Shown here: positions 51,701 through 63,549 of the stretch, one piece after another
How the letters are laid out: each line of letters opens with the position of its first letter
How positions within the stretch are numbered: position 1 is the first letter of the stretch
Assembly: GCA_963555705.1 (NCBI GenBank)
Contig: OY743187.1
Location: 8,322,133 to 8,386,132 of the forward strand
Direction of reading: 5' to 3'
Source: Ligustrum vulgare
Taxonomy: Eukaryota > Streptophyta > Magnoliopsida > Lamiales > Oleaceae
Length of the DNA: 64,000 nucleotides
Program-made: the position numbers and the translations under genes
Notes under the pieces: model-generated
What the model saw: the letters and a program-made list of their open reading frames with translations, nothing else
What the model was told of the DNA's origin: nothing
The model's database searches: none

Positions 51701-52572
51701 CAGAATTTCCCTTGAAATTTTCATCTTCTTGGTGGTTCCCTTATAGAGCTCTTCAAGTGTACAAGGCAACTTCTGCTCGATCGGAGCTCCTTTTCGTGGT
51801 GCTGAATGGTATCCACCACCACCTCCTTCGCCATAAGACGCAAACATATCATCATCAAACGTACCACCAAACCTAGCACTCCTCATGCCGCCGCCGCCAC
51901 CTCCCATTCCTCCAAAGGGGCTTGAAAATCCAAAGAACTCATTAAATATATCATCAGCATTTCTGGTATTGAACCGGAAAGATGTAGGTCCACCCCCTGT
52001 GGAGAAGAAGGTGGGCCCTCCAGCACCACCAGCATCTGGCGGTGGCACCTGCCCCTTCAGCCCCTCTTCACCGTACTGATCATATATTGCTCTCTTCTGT
52101 GGATCACTTAGCACCTGGTAGAAAAAACAAAAACCAATTTACGTGTATTGCATCCCCTCAATCACAACACCAATCCAATAAAGTGAATACTGTGAGCCAA
52201 CTAAACAGATAAGGTTTCTGAATCATATTCATCACCAATACATAAAGATCAATTTTTTTTTTTTTTTTTTTAAATCTAACAGATAATCCAAGAGCATAGT
52301 AGACCATAAAAATAACCCTAATCATAAAATTGGCTCAAGCCTCAAATCAAACCCAAATCAGTAAACATGTTCTGAAAAAAATAAAAAATAAAAAATCAAT
52401 GACTTACATCATAGGCTTCAGAAATCTGTTTGAATTTGGCTTCCGCTTCTTTCTTATTATTGGGATTCTTATCGGGGTGCCATTTCATGGCGAGCTTTCT
52501 ATAAGCCTTCTTCAAGTCATCATCTTTCGCACTTTTATCCACCTGCAAAATCTTGTAATAATCCACCCCCAT
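48778..52572 (-). CDS. Class B DnaJ/HSP40 co-chaperone (DNAJB type)
   Basis: Exons on the minus strand, 52572-52408, 52114-51690 and 49216-48778, join in phase to 342 residues, usual for the family. The start is the ATG giving [12 protein letters not shown]; the frame is open further upstream but has no ATG there. J domain residues 4-69 with HPD at 32-34; glycine/phenylalanine-rich linker with GGGGGGM runs (about 75-150); two C-terminal beta-barrel domains with [11 protein letters not shown] and DLVFIVDEK, and the dimerisation end at [16 protein letters not shown]. No zinc finger, hence class B. It should stimulate Hsp70 ATP hydrolysis and deliver unfolded clients in cytosol or nucleus; no signal peptide is seen. 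Heat-shock elements upstream suggest stress induction. Intron 2 (49217-51689) carries an internal duplication. Apparently intact. Confidence 0.95.
49695..50538. repeat. Imperfect tandem duplication in DnaJ intron 2
   Basis: Two units of about 405 bp (49695-50101 and 50134-50538) share long blocks, e.g. TATAGCTTCACAAAGTTTGA and CTAAATCTAATGAA, in the same order with indels. Non-coding. Confidence 0.85.
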
Positions 52573-52672
52573 CTCCCCTTCCTCGCTTCTCTTTCTCTTC
52601 TTCACCTTGCCAAAACTTTTATTTCCCCTCTTCAAGAATTAATTAATTATTTCAAAACCCCAGAAATTTGGA

Positions 52673-52850
52673 CAAATATAGCAACAAAATCCTGGCCCTT
52701 TTGTTTGGGAATAACTAGCTATGATATGCATGTAAGTCGAGTGTTTGTTGGTATAGCTTTCTGTGTCATATGTGTGTGTGAGACAAAACGGAAGAAGATA
52801 GACTGTTCTGGAAAGAGATACGTACAAGAGAACTGTGGAACATTCTGGAA
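52673..52850 (-). promoter_or_regulatory. Heat-shock elements and TATA-like box of the DnaJ gene
   Basis: GAACATTCTGGAA at 52838-52850 is a three-unit heat-shock element (GAAnnTTCnnGAA), and TTCTGGAA at 52806-52813 a two-unit one. On the minus strand GCTATATTTG at 52682-52673 is a plausible TATA box about 100 bp before the start codon. The arrangement fits binding by heat-shock factors. Confidence 0.75.
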
Positions 52851-52872
52851 AAAGCTCGTAACTTTATAATTA

Positions 52873-53380
52873 TCATTTATAAATAAATTTATAAAGAAGA
52901 CATTTTATAAAAATAATTCTATCTTAACAACTCATCTCTGACAACTTCTCTCACAATTTCGAGATATCACGATATTTTGACTCAAACTTATCATGAGATG
53001 CTATATAAAATTTTGAAATTGTGAAAAACGTGAATACCTTTTCTCTCTCCTGTACACGCACTTTTTCTCTTCCATCACCCTCCCTCCCATCATGGCCCCT
53101 GAACTGAAGAATACACCACTGAAAATGAAACTTCCAAGCATTACATGACTCGAAGATTGCTCCCTTCCCCCCCCCCCCCCCCCCCTCGACTGCTCCGAAA
53201 ACTTCTCCCTCCCGCCATGACCTCCTCCTATCAGTGAAGAACATCACCGAAAATTACGTGGATTTTTGAAAAAATTTACCTCCTCCTCGACTGTGAAATA
53301 CTCCCCCTTCCAGCAGCTTGACGACAAAAGCTGTGGATTTCTGAAAAATCGCCTTCCCCAGTCGTCGAAAAAAGAAGCCA
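52873..53380. other. Short intergenic stretch with poly-C run
   Basis: Between the DnaJ promoter and the FRS pseudogene. It holds 19 consecutive C at 53167-53185 and pyrimidine-rich sequence. No gene recognised. Confidence 0.5.
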
Positions 53381-53392
53381 AAAAAATGAAAA

Positions 53393-56085
53393 ATGTTGCA
53401 TCGGTTGATCATCCATGACTTGAAGTTGCAGTGGATGCTGTGGAGCACAATGTTGACGATGGGTAAGTGTGCTTCTGTTATTATAAGCGAAGATTATTAA
53501 CTATTAAGCTATTCTTGGTTATTCATTTATGCGTTTAGCGAAAATGGCTTACTGTGCATCTGTTATTTTAAGCAAAAAAATGGGTAAGTGGTTTTCTGTC
53601 ATTTTAAAGGAATTTTCTTATGGTTTCGTCTATATCAGTTATTCTTCAGTTACAGAAAATTAAAATGGTTGGAAATTTATGATTTCGTTCAGGTAATCAA
53701 TCACCTAATACTGGTGATGAGGGAGGATTGGTAGATGATGATATTGTGGAAGCAAATGAAATGGATATGGAAAATTCGGTTTTAGTGAATGAAGTAATCA
53801 CAATCGAGGAAAGTGCAATTGTACCTTTGGTTGGACCGAGATTTGCTAACTACGAGGAGGCTTTTGATTTTTACAAAACCTACGGTTATAGTACGGGTTT
53901 TCCTATTAGAAAAAGAACTTCAAAAAAGAACGATGATGGCCAATTGAAATATGGAGTGTTTGTATGTGGAAGAGAAGTAGTGCTACGGGTAATTACTTGA
54001 AGTCTCATCCGACTATGCAAACAAGTTGTGAGGCTAAATTAGCAGTGAGTAAATATGCTTTAGGATCATGGAGAGTTACAAATGTCTAACTAGAGCATAA
54101 TCACAGGACTAGCCCATCAAGATCCAAGTTGTTTCGGTGTAATCGACAGTTGAGTGAACAAGTGAAAAGGAAGCTCGAAGTTAATGACGTAGCAGGAATT
54201 CCATTACATAAAAGTTTCAACTCAATCGTTGTTGAAGTAGGTGGATATGAGTAGCTCCCATTTTTTGAGGACTATAGAAACTACATAGAGAAGGTCAGAC
54301 GACTGAGGCTTGGGGATGGAGATGCAACTGCATTACAAATGTACTTTTCGAAGATGCAATCAGTGTCCGGGTTTCTTCTTTAGTGTGGATTTAGATGACG
54401 AGGTTAGATTGCAAAATGTATTCTGGGAAGATAATCGGTGCAGGCAAGCTTACAAAGAATTCGGTGATGTTGTAACATTTGATACCACATACCTGACCAA
54501 CGAGTATGACATGTCATTTGCACCTTTTGTGTGTGCGAACCATCACGGGCAATCAACCCTATTTGGATGTGGTTTAGTGTCGATTGAAAACACCGAGACT
54601 TCTGTGTGGCTGTTTTGAACTTGGCTGGATTGTAAGGAAGGGGAGGCTCCCAAAGGGATACTTACAGATCAGGACAGGACAATGCAAAATGCTATTGAAA
54701 TTGTATTTCCAAACACAAGACATAGATGGTGTCTGTGGCACATTTTGAAGAAGTTGCCTGAAAAGTTTGGGTACCATGAGCAAAAAGGATCCATACTTTT
54801 GGTTGTACATGATGTAGTATATGAATCGCAGTGTTTTGAAGAGTTTGAACATGACTGGGCTCAAATGATTGATAGGTTCCTATTACATGACAATGATTGG
54901 TTATCGAGTCTATATAGAGAAAAGTGTCGTTGGGTACCATGTTTTTTTAAAACAAGTTTTTGGGCAAGTATGAGCGTAGTGAGAGCATGAATGCTTTCTT
55001 CGATGGGTATGTTCACTCGAAGACCTCTCTAAAACAATTTGAAGAACAGTATGAGAATGCGCTGAAGTCTAAAGTTGAGAAGGAGTTTCAATCAAACTTC
55101 AAGTCATATTCACAAATGGTACCATGTGTCACAAAGTTTGCTATGGAGAAACAATTTCAAGCTGTCTACATGCTCTCTAAGTTTAGAGAATTCCAAGAAG
55201 AATTAACTGCAAAAATGTACTCTGATATTCAAGTTGCCGAAGATACTAGTCTTACGTGTAGGTATGAGGTATCAGAAGAAATAATTCTAGAAAAGCTAGA
55301 GAAGACGAATACTTTTACTGTTGAAATTGGAGAGGGAGAAATGTGAGGTTTGCAGTTGTCACTTGTTTGAGTTCAAAGGCATAATTTGTAGACATGCGAT
55401 AGCAGATCTATTTCGTAATGGTATTAAGCTTATTCTTGATTTCTACATTTTAAGGAGATGGAGGTGAGATGTTCCTAGAGCTTACAGTAGGGTGAAGATC
55501 AATTATGCTAGCTGGGTAAGTACGGAGGAGAAACTTAGATATGAACAGTTGTGTATCTCGTTTGCAAAGGCAGCGAATATGGTTGTCAGCAACGAAAAAC
55601 GATATCAAGAGGTAATGGAGTGGATTGAACATCGTATGAGTGAGATGCCAACCTCGATTGGAGAACAAAATTGTAATACGAACGTTCTTCCCATAAAAGA
55701 AACTCATATGGCCCCCCATCAATGGGGACGTGGAAAATACTTTGGGAAAATACATATTGGATCCAAAGTGCTCAAAAAGGAAAGGAGCCCCTAGAAAACT
55801 TCGGCAAAAGGGGCCATTGGAGATTTCCAAAAAAAAATAAGGTATGTCTTCACTTAATTTCTTTGTAATTTATGCAATCAAATTATCAAACAGAATTAGT
55901 TGAACTTTCATTTTGGTATGTAGGTTACTTCAAAGGCATCCAAAAGGAAGACCTCGACACAAAAGGAAGTACCACAAGTCAGTATGTCATCGGAAAAACA
56001 ACAATCTTCATTTACATGCTCAAGAAATGTGTTTGATTTGAATTGTAGCACAAACGAGTGGTTCGAAGTGGATTTTAGTTTTTAA
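53393..56085 (+). pseudogene. FRS: FAR1-related sequence (FRS) pseudogene, MULE-transposase-derived
   Basis: Degraded frames follow the FAR1 family order: an acidic start (about 53693-53820); FAR1 DNA-binding domain (FANYEEAFDFYKTYGYSTGF, then SKLFRCNRQL); MULE transposase domain with FDTTYLTNEY (first D, about 54480), LTDQDRTM (second D, about 54660) and RWCLWHILKKLPEKF; and a C-terminal SWIM finger (CEVCSCH ... CRHAI, about 55345-55400), ending FDLNCSTNEWFEVDF (about 56030-56082). FRS proteins are domesticated transposases that act as transcription factors in light signalling. At least three internal stops and several frameshifts disable it. A probable 230-bp intron (53463-53692) is kept, so it is not a retrocopy. 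Confidence 0.9.
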
Positions 56086-56093
56086 TATTGCAT

Positions 56094-56309
56094 TGTGTTT
56101 TGTAAAGGTGTAGGAAATGTGGGTTTTGTAATCTATGTGTTTTGCATAGGTGAAGGAAATGTGGCTTGTGCTAGAATGTGCTTTGGATAGGTGTAGGAAA
56201 TGTGGCTTTTGCTAGAATATGTTTTGTATAGGTGCAAGAAATGTGGATGTTGCTATAATGTGTTTTGTAAGGGTGTAAGAATTGTAGATGTTGCTAGAAT
56301 GTGTCTTGG
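56094..56309. repeat. Minisatellite, five units of 41-42 bp
   Basis: Units start at 56094, 56136, 56177, 56218 and 56259 with the theme TGTGTTTTGTATAGGTG then AAATGTGG and TTGCTAGAA, plus a partial sixth. It begins 9 bp after the FRS stop codon. Confidence 0.95.
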
Positions 56310-56719
56310 ATTGTCCATCTCAGGTAGGCGTTCAACGACCTGTATGTTTTGAAGACAATTGATCCCGTTTATTTTGAAATCGTAATATCAGGTATTTACA
56401 AATGTGGGTTTCATTGTGTCTGTTTAAAGAATTCGGAAAAATCAGGTATGTCTTTACTTGAAATTTTCATTCTTGCACCTATATATGCCAACACAGGATG
56501 AACAATATTCATTGCAAAAATAGGATTGCTAAAACATGATACATGAACTCTAAAATAACTAACTAAATGGAATAGCTACTTCTAACAAACACTTAATGTC
56601 TTGAAACTTACATATGAGTGCCAAAATATTCGTTACATAACTAAAGTACAAATGAGCATTAATAGAAATGACGATAAAAAAGGATTGCTCAACTCTAACT
56701 TAACTAACTATACTCATCT

Positions 56720-57110
56720 CTCGCTCATTCATGCATCTTTCATTTCCCTTTATTGTCCCCATTTTGTTTAGCCTTCTTTCTGGTAAAGTTCATTGAAATC
56801 TCTGCATCATCTTTTTCTACTATTCGAGCACACACTTTCAGCATCCGCTCCAAGTCTTCTGTTTCAACCTTGGGGCAGTGGTACTTGATTGACCTTTGTC
56901 CCAATCGAAGAATCCACACTAATTACTGCAATTGAAGAAAAAATTGCCTCTGGACCTTTCGACTTTAACCACTTCGAACCACCACACGGAACTCTCTCCA
57001 CACCATAGGTATGGCCGCTTGTTAGGACAATCACATGCCCAATGACCCGATTGCCTACAACAATGGCAGACGTTGTCGCTGTCGCCTGCCATTCAGGGAT
57101 TTCCTTCTCT
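56720..57110 (-). pseudogene. Zinc-knuckle plus GRF-type zinc-finger relic
   Basis: On the minus strand the frame holds a CCHC knuckle (CHCCRQSGHWACDC, about 57070-57030), then after NKRPYL a WCGE...FEVVKV...FFFNC stretch resembling a GRF finger, and, past a shift, GFFDWDKGQ (about 56910), followed by a K/E-rich tail. Small plant proteins with this make-up are common and of unknown function. Several stops and frame changes indicate a pseudogene. Confidence 0.55.
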
Positions 57111-57516
57111 TCAGATAGGTGCTAGCAGAAAGTGAGAAAATTTGCAGTGAATCCAAAATAGCAAAATTTACAGCAGATCACAAAATAGTAAAAGTTATAG
57201 CAGATCACAAAATTGGCAGTGAATCCAAAATAGTAAAAATTTTATATTCTTATTTCATATTCATAGTTAATGAAAAAATAATAGACAATGAAGCAACTCT
57301 TACACATGATTTTTAATGATTAAAAAATAAAAAATAAAAAATTGACAGGATGTCTAAGGAATTCCTGTAGTGAATGTAAGATAAAAATGGAATTTCAAAC
57401 TTTGTTGCAGTAATATGATAAGAATGTGAGAGAGAAGTTAGTACTAGATCTAGTAGTATTTACTATTAAAATTTGCTATTACAATTGGCTTGCATCAACA
57501 TTATGCTCCAAGTCTA

Positions 57517-57624
57517 GCTCCTGTTTGAGACCCATTATTTCAAATAATGTGGTTTTGTAATAGTAAATTTATGGAGAATGTGTGGTCGAAAATGAGTTTT
57601 GAATAATGGATACCAAACAGGGGC
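57517..57624. mobile_element. Small MITE, 108 bp
   Basis: Ends GCTCCTGTTTGAGACC and GATACCAAACAGGGGC are inverted repeats of the same family as the RLT-intron MITEs; CTA flanks both sides (57514-57516, 57625-57627). Confidence 0.7.
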
Positions 57625-57679
57625 CTAATCTATTTTCTTTTTTACAAAAGTATGCTTGTATAAATGTAATAACGTTTGC

Positions 57680-57860
57680 TCTAGGTACTTATCCTTTTTC
57701 CTTTAGTCATGGATGAACTTACTAGGAATATACAAGATCAGATTCTTTGGCGTATGTTATTTGCTGATGATATATCTTTAGTTGAAGCAGTTGGGAAATA
57801 AATCATGTCACGTCTTATAAAGGAGCAGTTAGATCATATAAAGTTTTAGGTTAAGTAAAA
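57680..57860 (+). pseudogene. LINE reverse-transcriptase fragment
   Basis: One frame reads MDELTRNIQDQILWRMLFADDI (split here as MDELTRNIQD and ILWRMLFADDI) at about 57708-57775, the FADD catalytic box of a plant LINE, with stops soon after. Same protein type and orientation as the 18860 fragment. Confidence 0.75.
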
Positions 57861-58082
57861 TTAGTACGAGATTCTTGGAATGTCTTATTGATCATGGTGT
57901 AAATGAAAATGATCATGGGTTCAAAATAGAGGATTTTGTTCTGCCCTAAAACAATTGTTAGGTACCTAGACAATGGAGTGTGCTGACCTGTTTTACCAAT
58001 GTATTGTGTTGTAAAGGTATGTGAATTATAATTATTTTTTCTTTCTACAACTCCTTTTTCTCACTCTTTATTTTTATTGTAG

Positions 58083-60866
58083 TGACCGGAGCATAACAAT
58101 ATATGATTTACGATTGTCATCTCCTGCAAGAAAGATTATCATGAGGGTGAGTTTAACGGTTGTCCATTCGATTAGTATTTGAAGAAGCCTTTTATGTGAG
58201 GTGCATGTTAAAATTCAACATTTCTTAGGAATAATTTGGTTAAAAAACTACAGTTATTGTTACCATTATCCAGCTGCCCTGTTTTATGGACATAGTTTAG
58301 GGGTCTGAGTTTTGCAAATCTAGAATAGCAATTATGTTGTTCCGGCTCGAGTATGGTGGATTAAGGTTTTGAACATGTGATTCTATTAGGACTTAGAGAT
58401 TTAATCAATTTGATGTTTACGTTCATCTTTTTCTTGTGTAAGCTTTTGGTATTGTAAAAAATATAATTTCACTGTAGGTTTCTGATATTTTTGTGTATCC
58501 GCAGCATGTTTTATCTATATAATAGTTATCCTAACTTGTTCTTTCCTTTTGCAGACAAAAACTAATTCTATAGCATGGAATCCCATGGAGCCAATGAATT
58601 TTACAGCGGTGAGCCGCATTTTGATCTAATTTCTTGTTTCCCCCTTTTCTCTTGAATGGTCAATCAAAGCTCAACAATAAGCATTTCTCAAACAAATTGA
58701 GTGTGTGGACCCGGAGTAACTAATGTTTCTGAATACTTCAGTACACGCATGTTTCAAAATTAAGTCTTCACATCCTAAGTACTGTAAGACACATCTAGAT
58801 CTATATTAATATTTGAAACCACTCATGCTGCAGTTTGCATTTGAATCAGGATACTTTATATGGTAGCCATCTGTGCAGAAATGTATAAATACAAAGAGTG
58901 AAACTAATGGTTTAAGTCTAAGTTCTCATTCTTGTCTCATGCCTTAGTTGTCTAATCTAATATTTGTTAGTCCCGGAAACTCCTGAAATCTCTAAATAGA
59001 AAAATTGCATATAAAATTTCTGCATGTTGTGATTTTTACTCGTTGTTTTGCTTTTAATGCAAAAGTTGGTCAACTGTCAAATCATAATTCTGCTCTTCAC
59101 TTTAGTTATATAGCATCTGCAAAATGGTAAAACCTGGTTTCCCAATTGTATGTCATTTCCTTGGTCACTCTATTGATGAACTACGTCTCGTAATAATGCA
59201 GGCAAATGAAGATTGCAATTGCTACAGCTATGATGCTAGAAAACTGGATGAAGCTAGATGTGTGCACAAAGATCATGTTTCTGCAGTGTAAGACAGCCAT
59301 CTTCGATTTTTATCCTCATGATTGCGATAGATAACATCTCTTTGTATATAATTTTGTACGCTAATGTTTCATGACCTATCTGCAGGATGGATATTGATTA
59401 CTCTCCAACTGGCCGTGAATTTGTAACTGGATCTTATGATAGAACTGTCAGTTCTCTTTCATTTACATGATACTATCCATTCTTGTGACATTTTTACTTT
59501 ACCTATTGAAGAATATGTTTCCTTGTTGAAGACAAACAGCAATCTAACTATTTTTTTTTTTTTACATTTTTACAGGTGAGAATATACCATTATAATGGTG
59601 GTCACAGCCGAGAAGTCTATCATACCAAGAGAATGCAAAGGTTTTTAGTGCACTAGAATGTTAATTTTTTAATATTTTGTATTTACCCTCCCTATATCCG
59701 AAGTTGCACTGGTTCCAGTGACATTGATGACGAGTCGGTTATAATTTGAACTCAATTGAGTTATGGTTACTTAATTGGTAATTATTGTTATAATATATGT
59801 TGTTTCTTTCTCTATTAGATTTGTGTCCTGACATTATTTTTTCAATCCATATAGAGTATTCTGTGTCAAGTTCAGTTGTGATGCAAGTTACGTTATCTCT
59901 GGGAGTGATGACACCAATCTTCGACTTTGGAAGGCTAAAGCATCAGAGCAATTGGGAGTTGTATGATTTTATTCCTTTTCATTGTTATTATCATGTTTAA
60001 TTCACTATACTCATCAAGTTTTGTAGCCTCTTGTTGGTCCATGAAAAATGCCATTCTTGAAGTTAAGATTGAGAAAATACACTTAGTTACTGATTGGTGG
60101 AGCTTTTGTTGTTTCATTAATGAATTCCATAAACCAAAGATTTCATCCTATTGCATTTGAATATGTGCTGACTGAGTAAGTTCTGCCATTGCAGCTTCTG
60201 CCAAGAGAACGTAAAAAACATGAATATCTGGAGGCTGTCAAGAATCGTTACAAGCATCTTCCCGAGGTTAAGCACATTGTCAGGTACATAATTTCACTGT
60301 GGCAATCTCTACCAGACGTTGAACCTTTAAGATAAGGGGAAATTGGACATTCTGCCTACTACAGTTCAATTTTATGGTCCTCAACTTCTATTTTTTCACT
60401 TGGTGAATTTTTGTGTTTTAACCTATCCTAGAAATGGCACAAAGCTTAAATCTTCTAGTTTTTTCAAGTGGATAAGTATTTATTAGAGCAATAAACTATA
60501 GATAGTTACTATCTATGGTTTAAAGTAAGTTTGATTATTATGTCTTGATTAGAAGTTGGAAGGGTTATCCTTATTTTTTCCAATGAACTAATTTTTACAA
60601 CCCTTGCATAAGATAGGAAGCAAAATGGGTGGTCCAAGGCCTGGGACGTGATCATGTTAAGGGTTCTTCAGCTGTTCGTACATCTAAATGTATTGTCTTG
60701 TGATGTAACAGGCACAGGCACAGCAATATACAAGGCAGCTTCCCTCAGGCGTATTATGTCTGAGGCCGAAAGAAAGAAGGAAGAGAGGAGGAGAGCCCAT
60801 AGTGCCCCCGGTAGCATCACAAAGGAATCAGTGCGTAAAAGAAGAATCATCGAAGAATTTGAATGA
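58083..60866 (+). pseudogene. DCAF13: DCAF13/SOF1 WD40 protein, 5'-truncated and frameshifted copy
   Basis: Eight exons of the second half of the gene are recognisable with good splice sites: 58083-58146, 58555-58608, 59202-59287, 59386-59446, 59576-59640, 59855-59960, 60195-60283 and 60712-60866. They encode the last WD40 blades (SDRSITIYDLRLSSPARK; MDIDYSPTGREFVTGSYD; GSDDTNLRLWKAKAS) and the Sof1 tail (KNRYKHLPEVKHIVR; AASLRRIMSEAERKKEERRR). DCAF13 is a nucleolar ribosome-biogenesis factor (U3 snoRNP) and CUL4-DDB1 receptor. The exons for the N-terminal half are not seen in the window. The last exon has lost about eight bases just before IYKAAS, so normal splicing leads to a stop. Other exons remain in frame, suggesting recent loss. 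An acceptor at 60661 could restore frame with added residues. Confidence 0.85.
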
Positions 60867-62743
60867 ACTCAGTGCAGTCGTATGGATTTACTGTGTGTCC
60901 ATGCCCTTAAAATTCTGGGGTCTTAAGAGTGCCATGGTTCTAAGCTCGATAGAAAAAGTGAGGACCTGCAAAAAATTTAAGAAACCTTCGATCAATTTGA
61001 AGTATTGGTGAAAAATATTACCTTGGTATTGTTGAGGATGAAAAGTATGGTGATGCATTCTATTGTTTAAAAATAATATTTTGAGTTATTATAGAGAATG
61101 AAGGGGCATAGGATTAAAAGGGATTAAGATTTGGATGGTTCTGGTCCTCGATACAATTTGTGAGGACAAGCTTATTTAAAATAAGAAGGTGAGGGTCAAT
61201 TTGTTATTCGTACAATATTTTGGTGACCAACAATTCAATTTCCCAAACCTATAATGTTTGTTCCATTTTTTTAGTTTTTATTATCAATTGAAGTAATCAA
61301 GAGTGTGTTTGAATGTTCTCTATCGAAGCAATATTATTATGGTTAATAAAGTGTACTTGTTTTACTATTTTAAGTATTGACGAATTCAATGATACTTCTT
61401 TACATACCATGTCTTTGTTATAGTATTTAATTAAACAGTAATGTATTTTTATTCATTGAATGTGATAGTGTCGTCTTAACAAAAATATAGGAAAAGAATA
61501 TTATGATGCAAAATATAATCCTCTAATGAAAATTTTGAAGAATTTTCTCGTGAATTCATGCGAGGTTTTGACTAGTTTGAGTTGCCCATGCTTGGTTAAT
61601 CTTGATAAACAATTTATAATTGTACAAATCATTTTTTTTTTCCATACATTAATCTGCACAAAGCGTTTAGCCTTAGTTTGGTAAACTTTTTTAAAAACAT
61701 GTTTTTAAATAAAACATTTCTCTAAATCATTTTTTAATTACACTCATTTTTCTTCTTCACTTTTCAACACATATTTTACCTTGAAATATATATATATATA
61801 TATATCTATGTTTTTAAACACAAATCTTTTAACAAACGTCTTTTTCATCATTTACTTCTACTTATTTTTAATTCAAACGATTTATAAAACACTTCACAGA
61901 CATGGACAAGGAATTAATTTAGAGCAAACAATAGAAAAGCTTTGAGGCAAGTGGCCATTATAGCCTTGGTTTGGACCAAATATGAAACCAAATAAAAATT
62001 TAAGTTAAAATCAATTTTGCTTTTAATTACACATTTTATGAGATTCACAATTTTTATCAGATTTTAATTACACGTTTTATGAGATTCATAATTTTTCTTT
62101 CACACGTTCTATCAATTTTTATCAAAATTTATTAAAAATTTAATTTTTATCTAGACCAAAAAGAGGCATAATATATATGTTTCTTTAAAAATTATACAAA
62201 TAATTAATGTTAAAATTTGGATAAAGTGGACCTCGATGAACAAGCAATAATCGCTCATGTCGCTAAACCTTTTAAAATGGTGGTGCTTATTTCCCCAACT
62301 TACAAGGAATTTTTACTTGAATGATGAATGATACGTGACGTTAGAAATGAATCGAAATAACAAGGGAAGAAATTTTCATGAACTTTAACGAGTTTTACCT
62401 TATTCGTATTTCTAATAGAAGTTGTAATCACCATTCATGTATTTTGAAATAAAGATAAAGAAAATAATTTTGAAGAATCAGATTAGTGTCACATGATCAC
62501 ATATGTTCAAATAAACGTTTTACATTGGTCAGGACACGAGCTTCACAATTTAAAAGGGGTTGAGGACGTGAGAAAAATAATTGGTAAGTTCGGGACATGA
62601 ATGTCAAACTTATAAAAGACTAGGGACCCCTGATGTTATCTATCCTCGAGTAAAACAAATAATGTACCTTTTGTTTAACAAGGATGATGATTCATTCTGT
62701 AATTATAGAGAGAGTGTGCTTTCTGTTTTTCTCTGCAGAATCA
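60867..62743. other. Intergenic, MITE debris, no gene seen
   Basis: AT-rich sequence. A GCCTTAGTTTGGTAAAC phrase at 61667 is a MITE-type end without a clear partner. The last 150 bp are the likely promoter/leader of the WIYLD gene. Confidence 0.45.
61963..62167. mobile_element. MITE-like element, 205 bp
   Basis: Left GCCTTGGTTTGGACCAAA and right TCTAGACCAAAAAGAGGC are imperfect inverted repeats; ATA flanks each side. Confidence 0.6.
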
Positions 62744-63549
62744 ATGGCGCGAAGAGGCAGAATACGAAAGGTTATTTTCTCATTTCTATGATATTTTTTG
62801 GGCCCTTTGCCTCCTCTCGTTTTAATCCTTTTTATTGATTTTTTATTTTGATATTTAGCGGTTAACGAGAATGGATGCGGCTATAGACGCCATGACTCCA
62901 TTTGGGTTCTCGGAAAAGCTTATAAGGAAGATAGCAAGAGAACTCCTCAAGGTACGAGTTAAAATTATTTGTACTTTTTTATTTTTCCTGTTAATTTTAT
63001 GGCATTTTTCTTCGAAACTGAGGAAAAGTAAGAGAATTATGTTTGTTTATTAAAAAAAAAGAAAAATGTGAGTTTTATTTGAATTGTTGAGTGTCAAATT
63101 TCTTGTAGATATACAGATTAGGGCTTCGTTTGGTTCGCGGATTTAATTTTTATTTTGTATTTTTCACAAATGAAGACGATAAGACTAAGAAAACAAATGA
63201 GATGGAGCTAACTTCTCGATTTTACTAAAATAAAATTACTTGAATATGAATCTAAATACATTGGGAGCACCGAGCACTGATGAATTAATGATACAGGAAA
63301 TAAAAGTATCAATTTGTTACATTACGTGGCTGTTTGATGCTAATGTACGTAGAGTAACTGTGATTCACAAAATGATTTTATACGATTAGTAATTTATATA
63401 ATTTTATTTATTTAACTAAGGAATATGGTGGAGATGAATCATGGTTTTTCATTGAGCAAGACTCATACGAGGTACTACGTGAGGCGCTTCTGCGTGATGT
63501 AGAAGAAGATGATCGGGAAAAAAGTGCGCAGGATGAAAATTACGCGAAG
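62744..63549 (+). CDS. WIYLD-domain protein, 5' part (continues past window)
   Basis: Three exons, 62744-62770, 62859-62951 and 63421-63549, all phase 0, give the first 83 residues, starting MARRGRIRK and running through a domain with DAAIDAMTPFGFSEKLIRK and YGGDESWFFIEQDSY. This is the WIYLD helical domain, found at the N-terminus of SUVR-type histone methyltransferases (SUVR1/2/4, where it binds ubiquitin) and in small stand-alone plant proteins. The short basic lead and the acidic REALLRDVEEDD continuation fit the stand-alone or SUVR forms equally; a SET domain would have to lie beyond the window. The gene probably extends past 64000. Confidence 0.85.

Noticed and set aside
52573..52635. 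N-terminal extension of the DnaJ protein upstream of MGVDYY
   Set aside because: The upstream frame is open but contains no ATG; family members start at MGVDYY.
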